This document shows positions 17,979 through 26,129 of a DNA stretch of 64,000 bases, one piece after another. Both the position numbers and the translations under genes were made by a program. The stretch is from Sipunculus nudus (Eukaryota; Annelida; Sipuncula; Golfingiida; Sipunculidae). The stretch's first letter is position 1. Each line of letters begins with the position of its first letter. The notes under the pieces are model-generated. The model was not told the origin of the DNA and searched no databases. It saw only the letters and a list, made by a program, of their open reading frames with translations. The DNA is taken from positions 986,164 through 1,050,163 of the forward strand of contig JAPPUL010000076.1 of NCBI GenBank assembly GCA_026874595.1, written 5' to 3'.

Positions 17979-19274
17979 ATGCGAGTATTGTTAGTAGGTA
18001 GCGGGGGACGTGAGGATGTTTTACTATCTAAGGTGCAGGCCTCAGGTCGAGCAAGTGAGATATATGTATGTCCTGGCAATGGGGGTACAAAGTTTCGTGG
18101 AGGGATTAGGGTAGAGATAGGAGTAAATGATGTAGAATATATAGTAGACTACGCAAGAGCAAAGAAGATAGATTATGCAATAATAGGCCCAGAAGAGCCG
18201 CTAACAAAGGGTCTATCAGATAAGCTTAGAGAGCTTGGGATAAAGTGTCTAGGAGTTAGCAAGGCGGCGTCAATACTTGAAAGTAGTAAAAGCTTTAGTA
18301 AGAGTATATTAAGCAGATATAATATAGAAACGGCAAGGTATGTAGAAAGCGAAACATACGAGGCTGCAGAGAAACATATAAGTGGAGATAAGTTTAGTTA
18401 TCCGCTTGTTATAAAATATGATGGGCTTGCAGCAGGGAAAGGAGTATATATATGCAAAGATTATGGGGAGGGTTTAAAAGCACTTGAGGAAATATTTATA
18501 TTAAATAAGTTTGGGAATGACTTTAAGAAAGTGGTAATAGAGGAGTATTTAGAAGGAGAAGAGCTATCAGCCTTTGCGTTTAGCGATGGCAAAAGCGTGG
18601 TCCCGTTAATATATGCAAAAGATTACAAGAAGATATTTGAAGGAGATGAGGGACCGAACACGGGTGGGATGGGGAGCTACACGCCGGTATCGTTTATAAC
18701 TAAGGAGTTAGAGGAGAGGATATATGAGGAGGTATTAAAGCCGACAATAGAAGGCTTGAAAGATTTTGGGATAGAGTATATAGGAGTACTTTATGCGGGA
18801 CTAATGTTGAGCAATGTAGGGAGTGGTGATTTAGCGATAAAGGTGCTTGAGTATAACGTAAGGTTTGGAGATCCTGAGGCGCAGGTGATACTGCCGCTTT
18901 TGAAGACGGATATACTAGATATAATAGATGCTCTTGAGGGGGGATATTTGGATAAAGTGTCACTAGAATGGGATTCTCGCGCATCAGTATGTGTGGTATT
19001 GGCCTCAGAAGGTTATCCTGGTTCCTATGAGACAGGGTATAAGATTAGAGGGCTTGAGGCTGTTAGAGAGATGGAATCTTTAGAGATATTTCATGCAGGT
19101 ACAGTAAAGAAAGATGATGAAATATATACAAAAGGGGGTCGAGTATTGAACGTGGTAGGGTTTGGAAAGGACTTGGAGGAAGCTAATGCGCAAGCGTATG
19201 CGGGGGTATCTAAGATAAGTTATGCTAATAAATATTATAGAAAAGACATAGGTTTGCTTTGTAAGGGAAATTAG
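17979..19274 (+). CDS. purD: Phosphoribosylamine-glycine ligase
   Basis: ATP-grasp ligase that makes GAR from phosphoribosylamine and glycine, the second step of purine synthesis. The 431 residues show LVGSGGRE at the N-terminus, VIKYDGLAAGKGVYIC, a GPNTGGMGSYTPV loop and EYNVRFGDPEAQVILP. One oddity is that the usual GGREHA signature reads GGREDV here (Asp13, Val14). The other motifs are intact, so I expect an active enzyme. A strong ribosome site (TGGAGGA) precedes the ATG. purE follows after 43 bases. Confidence 0.95.
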   Translation: MRVLLVGSGGREDVLLSKVQASGRASEIYVCPGNGGTKFRGGIRVEIGVNDVEYIVDYARAKKIDYAIIGPEEPLTKGLSDKLRELGIKCLGVSKAASILESSKSFSKSILSRYNIETARYVESETYEAAEKHISGDKFSYPLVIKYDGLAAGKGVYICKDYGEGLKALEEIFILNKFGNDFKKVVIEEYLEGEELSAFAFSDGKSVVPLIYAKDYKKIFEGDEGPNTGGMGSYTPVSFITKELEERIYEEVLKPTIEGLKDFGIEYIGVLYAGLMLSNVGSGDLAIKVLEYNVRFGDPEAQVILPLLKTDILDIIDALEGGYLDKVSLEWDSRASVCVVLASEGYPGSYETGYKIRGLEAVREMESLEIFHAGTVKKDDEIYTKGGRVLNVVGFGKDLEEANAQAYAGVSKISYANKYYRKDIGLLCKGN

Positions 19275-19317
19275 TAAGGAAATAAATAAAGGACAAATAG
19301 AAGGGGAAAGGAGGTAT

Positions 19318-19848
19318 ATGTTGGAAGAAGGGATAAAAGTGGGTGTAATAATGGGAAGCGATAGCGATTTAGGAGTAATGAACGAGAGTGTAAAGGTGTT
19401 AAAAGAGCTTGGGATAGGGTATGAGGTAGACATTTTATCAGCCCACAGGCTACCAGATGATGTTGTAGAGTATGCAAAAGGTGCTGAGGATAGATTAAAA
19501 GTGATAATAGCGGGAGCGGGAGCGGCAGCGCATTTACCGGGTGTAATAGCCTCAAACACATTGGTACCGGTAATAGGAGTTCCACTAGATGCAACATCTT
19601 TAAAAGGGGTAGACAGTTTATATTCTATATTGCAGATGCCAGGGGGTATACCGGTTGCAACTATGGCGATAGGGAAAGCGGGAGCAAAGAACGCAGGACT
19701 GTACGCAGCACAAATGCTAAGTATTTGTGACGCAAGTGTACGAGGTAGGTTAAAAAAGTATAGAAAAAGTATGGCGAGGAAGGTAATAAAGAGAAATGAG
19801 GAGTTAAAGCGACTTGGGATAGAAGGTTATTTATCTAAGGGTGGGTAG
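19318..19848 (+). CDS. purE: N5-carboxyaminoimidazole ribonucleotide mutase, class I
   Basis: Rearranges N5-CAIR to CAIR in purine synthesis. The 176 residues have the class I motifs GVIMGSDSDLGVM (substrate and phosphate binding), DILSAHRLPDD, IAGAGAAAHLPGV and a VPLDATSLKGVDSLYSILQMPGG-type loop followed by VATMAIGKAGAKNAG. The start follows GAAAGGAGG. It is cotranscribed with purD. No purK gene lies beside it in this window. Confidence 0.95.
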   Translation: MLEEGIKVGVIMGSDSDLGVMNESVKVLKELGIGYEVDILSAHRLPDDVVEYAKGAEDRLKVIIAGAGAAAHLPGVIASNTLVPVIGVPLDATSLKGVDSLYSILQMPGGIPVATMAIGKAGAKNAGLYAAQMLSICDASVRGRLKKYRKSMARKVIKRNEELKRLGIEGYLSKGG

Positions 19849-19867
19849 AATGTAGATTATTATATGC

Positions 19868-20188
19868 TTAAGAATATAATAGTATTTTATCTTTGATTAG
19901 GGTATAGGACTGAACACCGGAGAATCTTTCGATTAGCTGACTATTTTTGTAAAAGAATAAAGTAGGGATAGACTTAACACTAAGAGCGCTTGCAAGTTCT
20001 TGGTTTTTGTCAATATCGACTTTAGTAATTTTGAATAAGCTGCCGATTTGGTTATGAACAGTAGCAATAGAGTCTTCAAGCATAGAACAAGTGCCGGCCC
20101 AGTTGGCATAAAAATGTACTAAAGTAAGGGTATCAGAGAGCAAAACCTCTTTATCAAAAGAGGACTTATCAATTTCTAAAACTTCCAA
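19868..20188 (-). CDS. Thioredoxin-fold protein lacking the first active-site cysteine
   Basis: 106 residues with a full thioredoxin fold pattern: LVHFYANWAGTCSMLEDS, KVDIDKNQELASAL and SIPTLFFYKNSQLIERFSG with the cis-Pro in SIPT. The usual WCGPC reads W-A-G-T-C (residues 30-34), so only the resolving-side cysteine (Cys34) remains. It cannot do ordinary dithiol exchange; a monothiol, glutathionylation-type or binding role is more likely. It is convergent with purE. A frame error cannot explain the change because flanking residues are conserved on both sides. Confidence 0.85.
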   Translation of the reverse strand: MEVLEIDKSSFDKEVLLSDTLTLVHFYANWAGTCSMLEDSIATVHNQIGSLFKITKVDIDKNQELASALSVKSIPTLFFYKNSQLIERFSGVQSYTLIKDKILLYS

Positions 20189-20207
20189 AAACTAAAACTT
20201 CCAAAAA
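20176..20207. repeat. 16-bp perfect tandem duplication across the thioredoxin-like start codon
   Basis: CTAAAACTTCCAAAAA at 20176-20191 and 20192-20207. The first copy holds the start of the thioredoxin-like gene and the second extends into the 5' flank. Confidence 0.95.
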
Positions 20208-20303
20208 CCAGAATAAAAGATATTATTTGCATTATACAGGACTATCATAATATAAAAATAAACATAAGTGGATTAAAGAGGTAAAAAAAGGGCTAATAAA
20301 TAT

Positions 20304-20330
20304 TACAGATAAAAAATAAAGAGCCGATTA
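20304..20330 (+). promoter_or_regulatory. Sigma-28 (FliA)-type promoter upstream of flgF
   Basis: The -35 TACAGATA (20304-20311) and the -10 GCCGATTA (20323-20330) are separated by exactly 11 bases. The bacterial FliA consensus is TAAAGTTT-N11-GCCGATAA, so the -10 matches 7 of 8 and the -35 5 of 8. The leader to flgF would be about 118 bases. Confidence 0.55.
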
Positions 20331-20455
20331 GAGAAAGAGTAGAGAGGATGGGTGATATAGAAAGGTGGTATAGAAAGGGTTGATGGAGGGAACTGACCTT
20401 TATAGATAGTTAGAGTGTAATGTTATAAAGTAAGAAAAAGTGAAAGGAGCAATAG

Positions 20456-21310
20456 ATGGTAAGAGGATTGTACACGGGTGCAAGTGGAATGCTTGCAGAA
20501 TGGGAGAGAATGAACGTGGTCTCAAACAACTTAGCAAATATAAATACGACAGGGTATAAACGGGATGAGGCAATAACAAAGTCTTTTCCGGAGATGCTTT
20601 TGCGGCGCCTAGATGACAATGGAGTAGTAAAGGTGCCTTCTGGTTCGTATGACATAGCTCCTTATGTAGGCAAGGTAGGAACTGGGGTTGAAGTAAGTAA
20701 TATACATACAAGACAAGGTCAAGGTAGTTTAAAGAGTACAGGCAATGATTTTGATTTAGCACTTGGTGGGCGTGGTTTTTTCGTAGTGAAGACTGACAGA
20801 GGGCTTATGTTCACACGGGATGGTAGTTTCACAATAGACAAGCAAGCTTATTTGGTAACTAAAGAAGGGCATAGGGTACAAGGGGAGGGAGGCGACATAA
20901 GGGTAAAAGTAAATAATCTAAAGATAGACGAAGAGGGGCAAATATTTATAAATGAAGAGTATGCAAGTGAGGATCTTGGAAGTTTTGCAGATAAGAGTAC
21001 AAATTCATGGGAAAGGCCTTATAAATTAGATAGGTTACGTATAGTGAATTTTTATAATATAAATGGGCTTGAGAAGGTGGGACATAATTTCTATGAGGAG
21101 ACGAAAGTAAGCGGTGAGGCAAGAGACATGCCAAAGGGGGAGGGCAGAGCAAAAGTGTTTCAAGGCTATTTAGAAATGTCTAATGTAAATCCGGTAGTAG
21201 AGATGGTACGGATGATAGAAGTACAAAGGAGTTACGAGGCTAACCAGCGTACGATACTGGCACACGACAGCTTACTTGAGAAGGCAGTAAACGAGATAGG
21301 CAGAGTCTAG
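20456..21310 (+). CDS. flgF: Flagellar basal-body rod protein FlgF
   Basis: Proximal rod protein. The axial signature at the N-terminus reads GLYTGASGMLAEWERMNVVS then NNLANINTTGYKRD. A LGGRGFFVVKTDRGLMFTRDG motif is followed by the C-terminal NVNPVVEMVRMIEVQRSYEA. At 284 residues and first in a flgF-flgG-flgJ run, FlgF is preferred over FlgG. The gene between the two rod paralogues and this one share no overlap; flgG begins 51 bases on. The ribosome site is GAAAGGAG. Confidence 0.88.
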   Translation: MVRGLYTGASGMLAEWERMNVVSNNLANINTTGYKRDEAITKSFPEMLLRRLDDNGVVKVPSGSYDIAPYVGKVGTGVEVSNIHTRQGQGSLKSTGNDFDLALGGRGFFVVKTDRGLMFTRDGSFTIDKQAYLVTKEGHRVQGEGGDIRVKVNNLKIDEEGQIFINEEYASEDLGSFADKSTNSWERPYKLDRLRIVNFYNINGLEKVGHNFYEETKVSGEARDMPKGEGRAKVFQGYLEMSNVNPVVEMVRMIEVQRSYEANQRTILAHDSLLEKAVNEIGRV

Positions 21311-21361
21311 GATATATAAAGAAATGGTAAAAATATAATATTGTAAGGGGATAAATAGAAT

Positions 21362-22165
21362 ATGATAAAATCGTTATGGACAGCAGCAAGTGGGATGACG
21401 GCACAACAATTTAATATAGACACAGTATCAAACAACTTATCAAATGTAAATACAGTAGGTTTTAAGAAGGGGCGAGCAGAGTTTCAGGACTTGATATATC
21501 AAACGTTGCGAGAGGCGGGGACAAGCTCATCAGTAGACAGTGAATATCCGGGTGCATTACAATCGGGGCTGGGAGTGAAGGTATCAGCAAAACAGAAGAT
21601 GTATACCCAAGGTTCTTTGAAGCATACAGAAAATAAGGTAGACATAGCGATAATGGGGGAAGGGTTTTTGAAGGTGCTTATGGCAGATGGTAGATATGGG
21701 TATACAAGGAATGGGGAATTTAAGATAGATGCAAGGGGTGACATAGTAACATCGGATGGATATTATCTTGAACCACCAGTTAGAGTAGCTCTTGACGTAA
21801 TACAAGAAAGCATATCGATATCCGAGACTGGTGTAGTAAAGTACAAGCGAGCAGGGATGGTAGATGATGCACAAGAGATTGAGGCGGGACAAATAAAGTT
21901 ATATCGTTTTGTAAATCCTGCAGGATTAAAGAACATAGGAAAGAATGTGGTAGTGGAGACGGTAGCAAGCGGCCCTGAATTTGAGGGGGAGGGGTCATCT
22001 GATGGTTATGGAAAGATAATCCAAGGCTATGTGGAGATGTCAAACGTAGCGATAGTGGATGAGATGGTGAATATGATAGTAGCGCAGCGAGCCTATGAAT
22101 TTAACTCTAAAGCGATACAAACATCAGACTCAATGCTTGGGACAGCAGTATCATTAAAGAGATAG
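21362..22165 (+). CDS. flgG: Flagellar distal rod protein
   Basis: The best conserved rod protein, 267 residues. The N-terminus SLWTAASGMTAQQFNIDTVS then NNLSNVNTVGFKKGRAEFQD is canonical for FlgG. A GEGFLKVLMADGRYGYTRNG core and the C-terminal NVAIVDEMVNMIVAQRAYEF complete it. It is followed 35 bases later by flgJ. The P- and L-ring genes (flgA, flgH, flgI), which usually come next in Gram-negative operons, are absent here. Confidence 0.93.
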   Translation: MIKSLWTAASGMTAQQFNIDTVSNNLSNVNTVGFKKGRAEFQDLIYQTLREAGTSSSVDSEYPGALQSGLGVKVSAKQKMYTQGSLKHTENKVDIAIMGEGFLKVLMADGRYGYTRNGEFKIDARGDIVTSDGYYLEPPVRVALDVIQESISISETGVVKYKRAGMVDDAQEIEAGQIKLYRFVNPAGLKNIGKNVVVETVASGPEFEGEGSSDGYGKIIQGYVEMSNVAIVDEMVNMIVAQRAYEFNSKAIQTSDSMLGTAVSLKR

Positions 22166-22200
22166 ATTTTAATAAATATCTAATAGAAAGAGAGTAAGAA

Positions 22201-22651
22201 ATGGAAATAGAAAGTCTTTCAAAAAGCGCTATAAATAATACTATAGGGCTAATAGAAGATAGTGGTAAATCGATAAAAGGCTCAAAGGATGGAAAGGATA
22301 GTATAAGTTTTAGTAGTAGGTTAGAAGGTGAGATAGAAAGGCAGGCTAAGGCGGATAGTTTAAAAGGTGCTAAATCGAGAGATAAAGTACATGCAGGAGA
22401 GGATGCAAAACTTGTAGATGCAAAACTAATGGAAGTATGTTATGAGTTTGAATCACTTTTAGTAAATCGTATGTTCAAGAGTATGTATAATAGTATAGAT
22501 ATAAAGCAACTTATTAAACTATGGCGGGCATGCAGAGGAGGTTTTTAATGATATGTTATACAATGAAAGAGCGCTTGAGATATCGAAAACAGGAGAAATT
22601 GGTCTTGCAAAGATAATATATGAACAACTTAAAGGAGGTAAGAGCAGCTAA
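22201..22651 (+). pseudogene. flgJ: FlgJ-type rod-binding protein, split by a frameshift
   Basis: The first frame (22201-22548) encodes a polar N-terminus and YEFESLLVNRMFKSM, the start of the rod-binding domain, and then leaves homology with KLWRACRGGF. The rest of the domain, GGHAEEVFNDMLYNERALEI and GLAKIIYEQL, continues in another frame to a TAA at 22649-22651. Removing one A from the AAA run near 22518 joins the two halves as ...INYGGHAEEVF. There is no muramidase domain, so this is the short, rod-cap-only form. Because FlgJ is needed for rod assembly and its neighbours are intact, a base-calling error is at least as likely as a real lesion. Confidence 0.8.
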
Positions 22652-22750
22652 AGCTTATGAGCGCTAATAGGGTTAAGAGCAGGTAAAGAGGAGAAGCTAG
22701 TTCTAAATCTAAGCCACTACCTCCCTACCAACCCACAAAATCAATTCCTA

Positions 22751-23656
22751 TTAGAAACTCATGCTATCAATCAAACGCTGAACGAGTACAGGTTTCATAT
22801 TAGCTTGAGCAAGCATAGATAAAGAAGCCTCAGTAAGGACCCTAGATTTTATGTAATTTACGGTTTCCAAAGCCATATCAGTATCCCTAATACGGGACTC
22901 AGCAGCAGTCAAGTTCTCCGCAGCGATTTCAATGACCCGCGTAGTTGATTCCATTCTAGACTGATAAGCCCCCAAGTTAGCCCGTTGTTTATTGACAATA
23001 GAAATAGCTTTATCAATAGTTCCCAATGTCTGATTGGATGAGTCTTGTGAGCTATAACTGATATTAAGCTTCCGATTGTTGTCATTACCAGAAGAAAGGC
23101 CCAAAGCAGCAGCCGACATATCATCTATGAAAAGGCTTTCGCGTTGGTTCATAGCAGGGCCAATATGCAAAGCAACCCCGCCATCAGGTTTATTAATAAC
23201 GGGAGTATTACTTTTAGTAGTAGATTTAGGATTTCTAAACCCACCCTGAAGTAGTTTAAGGCCATTGTACTCAGCCTGAGAAGCAATTCTATCTACTTCA
23301 TCAACGAGTTGCCGAACCTCAGTTTCAACCTGTTGTCTATCTTCTTTAGTGTAGATTCCATTAGAGGTTTGAATAGCAAGCTCTCTCATACGCTGTAGTA
23401 AGTCAGAAGTAGTTTCAAGCCAACCTTCGGCAGTTTGTAGGAAAGAGATACCATCCTGAGCATTTCTGCTAGCCATTTTAAGGCCTCGGATTTGTGATCT
23501 CATCTTCTCTGAGACAGCAAGACCGGTAGGGTCATCCATGCCTTTATTAATTCTAAGGCCACTAGACATTTTCTCAACGGAACGATCCATCTTAGCAGCA
23601 TTCAGATTAAGCTGACGATGCGCATAAAGCGCACTAATATTATTGTTAATGATCAT
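22751..23656 (-). CDS. Flagellin
   Basis: Filament subunit of 301 residues. The start is MIINNNISALYAHRQLNLNA at 23656, not the upstream ATG, because GGAGGG lies seven bases before it. The N-terminal D0/D1 (KMSSGLRINKGMDDPTGLAV, RSQIRGLKMASRNAQDGISF) and C-terminal D1/D0 (RIRDTDMALETVNYIKSRVL, ASLSMLAQANMKPVLVQRLI) are well conserved around a short variable centre (about 150-210). It is exported by the flagellar type III apparatus and lies opposite to flgFGJ. The leader overlaps a CsrA-type GGA site, which fits control by the fliW-csrA pair. Confidence 0.95.
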   Translation of the reverse strand: MIINNNISALYAHRQLNLNAAKMDRSVEKMSSGLRINKGMDDPTGLAVSEKMRSQIRGLKMASRNAQDGISFLQTAEGWLETTSDLLQRMRELAIQTSNGIYTKEDRQQVETEVRQLVDEVDRIASQAEYNGLKLLQGGFRNPKSTTKSNTPVINKPDGGVALHIGPAMNQRESLFIDDMSAAALGLSSGNDNNRKLNISYSSQDSSNQTLGTIDKAISIVNKQRANLGAYQSRMESTTRVIEIAAENLTAAESRIRDTDMALETVNYIKSRVLTEASLSMLAQANMKPVLVQRLIDSMSF

Positions 23657-23695
23657 AAGCGTCCCTCCTTGGGCACAATATATTATGTGTAGAAT

Positions 23696-23704
23696 ATTAT
23701 AACA
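23696..23704 (-). promoter_or_regulatory. Extended -10 promoter candidate for flagellin
   Basis: On the minus strand the sequence reads TGTTATAAT, a perfect extended -10 (TGnTATAAT), about 40 bases before the flagellin start. No good -35 is seen. A weak FliA-like TAAA...GGATAA arrangement lies further upstream with the wrong spacing. Confidence 0.35.
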
Positions 23705-23912
23705 CACACTTGCAGGTTAATGTGTTACACTTTAATATATTTAAGATATAGATCCGTTTATCCTGATATACTAAAGTATTTAATATTCTATTTAATAATA
23801 GAATTCAATTAAAGTAGATATGTCAAATATTTCTTGATAAATTGTTGCAATTTCTTTGTATATTTTTGAATATTTTAATTAAGTGCTTTTAAGGGGGGAC
23901 AAATATTTGTCT

Positions 23913-24182
23913 ATGGAAGCAAAGAAGGAAGTAAAGGATATTCTACTAGATACACTAATGTATCATAAGAATGAGCTTAAAAAATATATTGCACAGGAGA
24001 AAAGAACTTTCAAGTAATGAGTCTGTAGCTGATGGTAAGAGGCTTTCTGAGCTTCGGGGAATTACGACATTCAGTTAGCGATAAAATTAAGACTTGTGCA
24101 TATAGTCTTGTTGATATGGGGGGCAAGATTTGGTGCACGTAAAATCCGTGCAAGACAAAGTATAACAAAAAGAGTAAAATAG
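23913..24182 (+). pseudogene. Possible remnant of a small gene (frames shift twice)
   Basis: The 795-base flagellin-to-DsrE gap holds one gene-like signal. An ATG at 23913, 13 bases after AAGGGGGG, opens a 34-residue helical peptide (MEAKKEVKDILLDTLMYHKN...) that ends at 24017. The next frame continues in a similar style (KELSSNESVADGKRLSEL), and a third runs to TAG at 24180-24182 with a basic tail (GARKIRARQSITKRVK). Consecutive compatible frames suggest a decayed or mis-sequenced protein of about 85 residues. I recognise no family. The remaining sequence to 24,450 is AT-rich and otherwise empty. Confidence 0.25.
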
Positions 24183-24452
24183 AGTATTATTAAATAAAAA
24201 TATCAATATACTTTTATAAAGTTTTTTTTTTAGCAAGGCTCTACATTTATATTACAGTTTGACTAAACTAAAGGTTGAAAACTAATCTAAGTACAGATTG
24301 TATGTAAGGGACATATATGCCATAAATGATTAACTTTTTTTTGCTGCTACTCCCCCCATTAACAAAAACTTTGATTAATTATTTCTTAATTAGTATGCTT
24401 AAAGTATATTTTAAGATAAACCATTTGTTAAATAAGGAGGTATGTTTAAATT

Positions 24453-24920
24453 ATGTTTTGGGACATACGATTTTCAAAGAAGCTAAGTCTTTTTTTTCTG
24501 TTATTTGGTAGCATAGTATTTTTGGGTTGTGAGGGGGTTAGTCAGGGGAATAATTCTTCTAATAAGGATGCCTATAAAGTTGCATATCACATATCAGAAG
24601 CGGGCAGGACACCTGTTGTACTTAGAAATATAAGGAATCATATAAACGGAGTAGAGGACAAAAAGGCGCTTAATATAATAGTGGTGACGCATGCAACAGG
24701 GGTAAAACCATTTCTAAAGGACACGATGGCTCCTGGGATAGACACTAATATGCAGGCGCTACGAGATGATGGGGTTAAATTTGAGGTATGTGGGAATACC
24801 CTGAAGGGGTTAAAGGTAGAGCTTACTGATCTTTACGATGGTTTTACGAGCCGTCCTGAAGGAGGAGTTGTACGACTTGCGGAATTGCAATCTAAGGGCT
24901 ATGTATATCTTAGACCATAA
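24453..24920 (+). CDS. DsrE-like fold lipoprotein
   Basis: 155 residues with a type II signal peptide (LSLFFLLFGSIVFLGC, lipobox Cys26), then a DsrE/DsrF-like sulfur-relay fold. NIIVVTHATGVKPFL and GVKFEVCGNTLKGLKVELTD hold the single conserved cysteine of this subfamily, and it ends with the typical GGVVRLAELQSKGYVYLRP. Secreted DsrE-like proteins occur near sulfur and redox genes. The role is unknown beyond probable persulfide or thiol handling in the periplasm. AGGAGG lies 12 bases before the ATG. Confidence 0.75.
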   Translation: MFWDIRFSKKLSLFFLLFGSIVFLGCEGVSQGNNSSNKDAYKVAYHISEAGRTPVVLRNIRNHINGVEDKKALNIIVVTHATGVKPFLKDTMAPGIDTNMQALRDDGVKFEVCGNTLKGLKVELTDLYDGFTSRPEGGVVRLAELQSKGYVYLRP

Positions 24921-24940
24921 AGTCTAAATAAAGTCTAAAT
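24919..24940. repeat. 11-bp tandem duplication
   Basis: AAAGTCTAAAT at 24919-24929 and 24930-24940, directly after the DsrE-like lipoprotein stop. Confidence 0.85.
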
Positions 24941-25092
24941 AACTTGTGTTAATCTTAAGTGGAGCTGGTTTTAAGCTTAAAGGTTTTTGTATTTGGTCCT
25001 TATTGCGAAGTCCCTATTTTAGGCTTTGAAGATACTGCTTTAAATTAAAAGCTATAAAATAATATTTTGTAGGATAATAAATAAAAGGTGAA

Positions 25093-25449
25093 ATGAAAGT
25101 ACTAATAATATTTAATAGGGTTCCCTATGATGGAACGGATGTAACATGGAACGGGTTACGGCTTGCAAAGACGTTGGTATCTGCAGGAGAAGATGTAAGG
25201 ATATTCTTGATGAACGATTCGGTGGATTTGGCAAGGGAGGTATGTAAGAAGCCAGAAAGTTATGATCAAGATTTGAAGGAGATGTTGAAGGGGTTGATAT
25301 TAGAGGGAGTGGATGTAGAGGTTTGCGGGACGTGTATGGCGCGGTGTGGGTTGTACAAGAACGAGCCATATTACGAGGGTGCAAAAAAGTCGACAATGGG
25401 AAAGTTAGGGGAGTGGGTAATAGATAGCGATAAAGTGCTAAGCTTCTAA
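25093..25449 (+). CDS. DsrE-family protein with a three-cysteine cluster
   Basis: 118 residues, cytoplasmic. VLIIFNRVPYDGTDVTWNGLRLA and VRIFLMNDSVDLAR are the DsrE family opening, and VDVEVCGTCMARCGL carries three cysteines where DsrE carries its persulfide site. KESTMGKLGEWV-type ends are common in this group (here KKSTMGKLGEWV). It probably takes part in sulfur transfer or redox sensing. It stands between the DsrE-like lipoprotein and the ArsC-type gene. Confidence 0.85.
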   Translation: MKVLIIFNRVPYDGTDVTWNGLRLAKTLVSAGEDVRIFLMNDSVDLAREVCKKPESYDQDLKEMLKGLILEGVDVEVCGTCMARCGLYKNEPYYEGAKKSTMGKLGEWVIDSDKVLSF

Positions 25450-25564
25450 AGCATTATTACTGCTAAGGTTTTATATAATCCTCAAAGTAGCTTACTATCC
25501 AAGAGAATGACTTTATATTATTAATGCTTAAAAGTCGATATATCTTAATTTAGGTATTAATGAT

Positions 25565-26023
25565 ATGAATAAAAGCTTAAATAAGAAACAAAAAGTATTA
25601 TATCTTTGCACAGGTAATTCTTGTCGTAGTCAAATGGCAGAAGGGTTTACGAGGGTGCTTAAAGGGGATATAATAGAAGCCTACTCAGCAGGGCTTGAGG
25701 CACATGGATTGAATAGATATGCAGTGGAAGTGATGTTAGAGGGTGGAGTTGACATATCGAAACAGAAGTCAGAAGAGGTTTTTAAGTATAAAGATTTTGA
25801 ATTTGATGTAGTAGTAACGGTTTGTGGGGATGCAAAAGAGAGCTGTCCGAGCTTTTCTGGTAATTGTAAAGTGGTGCATGTAGGTTTTGGTGATCCTCCG
25901 AAGATGGCGCTTGAGGTACGTGAGCGAGGAGGTAGTGCGGAAGAGGAGCTTGAGTGCTATCGTATTATCCGAGATGAGATAAAGGCGTTTGTGGAGGGGC
26001 TTCCTGCGGGTCTAAGCAATTAG
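25565..26023 (+). CDS. ArsC-type arsenate reductase / LMW phosphotyrosine phosphatase-fold protein
   Basis: 152 residues. The P-loop CTGNSCRSQMAEGF (C-X5-R-S) near residue 16 is the thioredoxin-linked ArsC signature, and the redox cysteines follow in VTVCGDAKESCPSF. ArsC reduces arsenate to arsenite through a cysteine relay that ends on thioredoxin. No arsB, acr3 or arsR lies nearby. A protein-tyrosine-phosphatase role is the alternative, but the second cysteine pair argues for ArsC. Confidence 0.88.
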   Translation: MNKSLNKKQKVLYLCTGNSCRSQMAEGFTRVLKGDIIEAYSAGLEAHGLNRYAVEVMLEGGVDISKQKSEEVFKYKDFEFDVVVTVCGDAKESCPSFSGNCKVVHVGFGDPPKMALEVRERGGSAEEELECYRIIRDEIKAFVEGLPAGLSN

Positions 26024-26129
26024 CTATAATCTAAATTAGCAATACTATTATTTAATAGAGTGTACTCTGAATCTATTATTTTGGGTATCAAATGCTATTA
26101 GAATAAACCCATGTTCACCAATACTCGAC

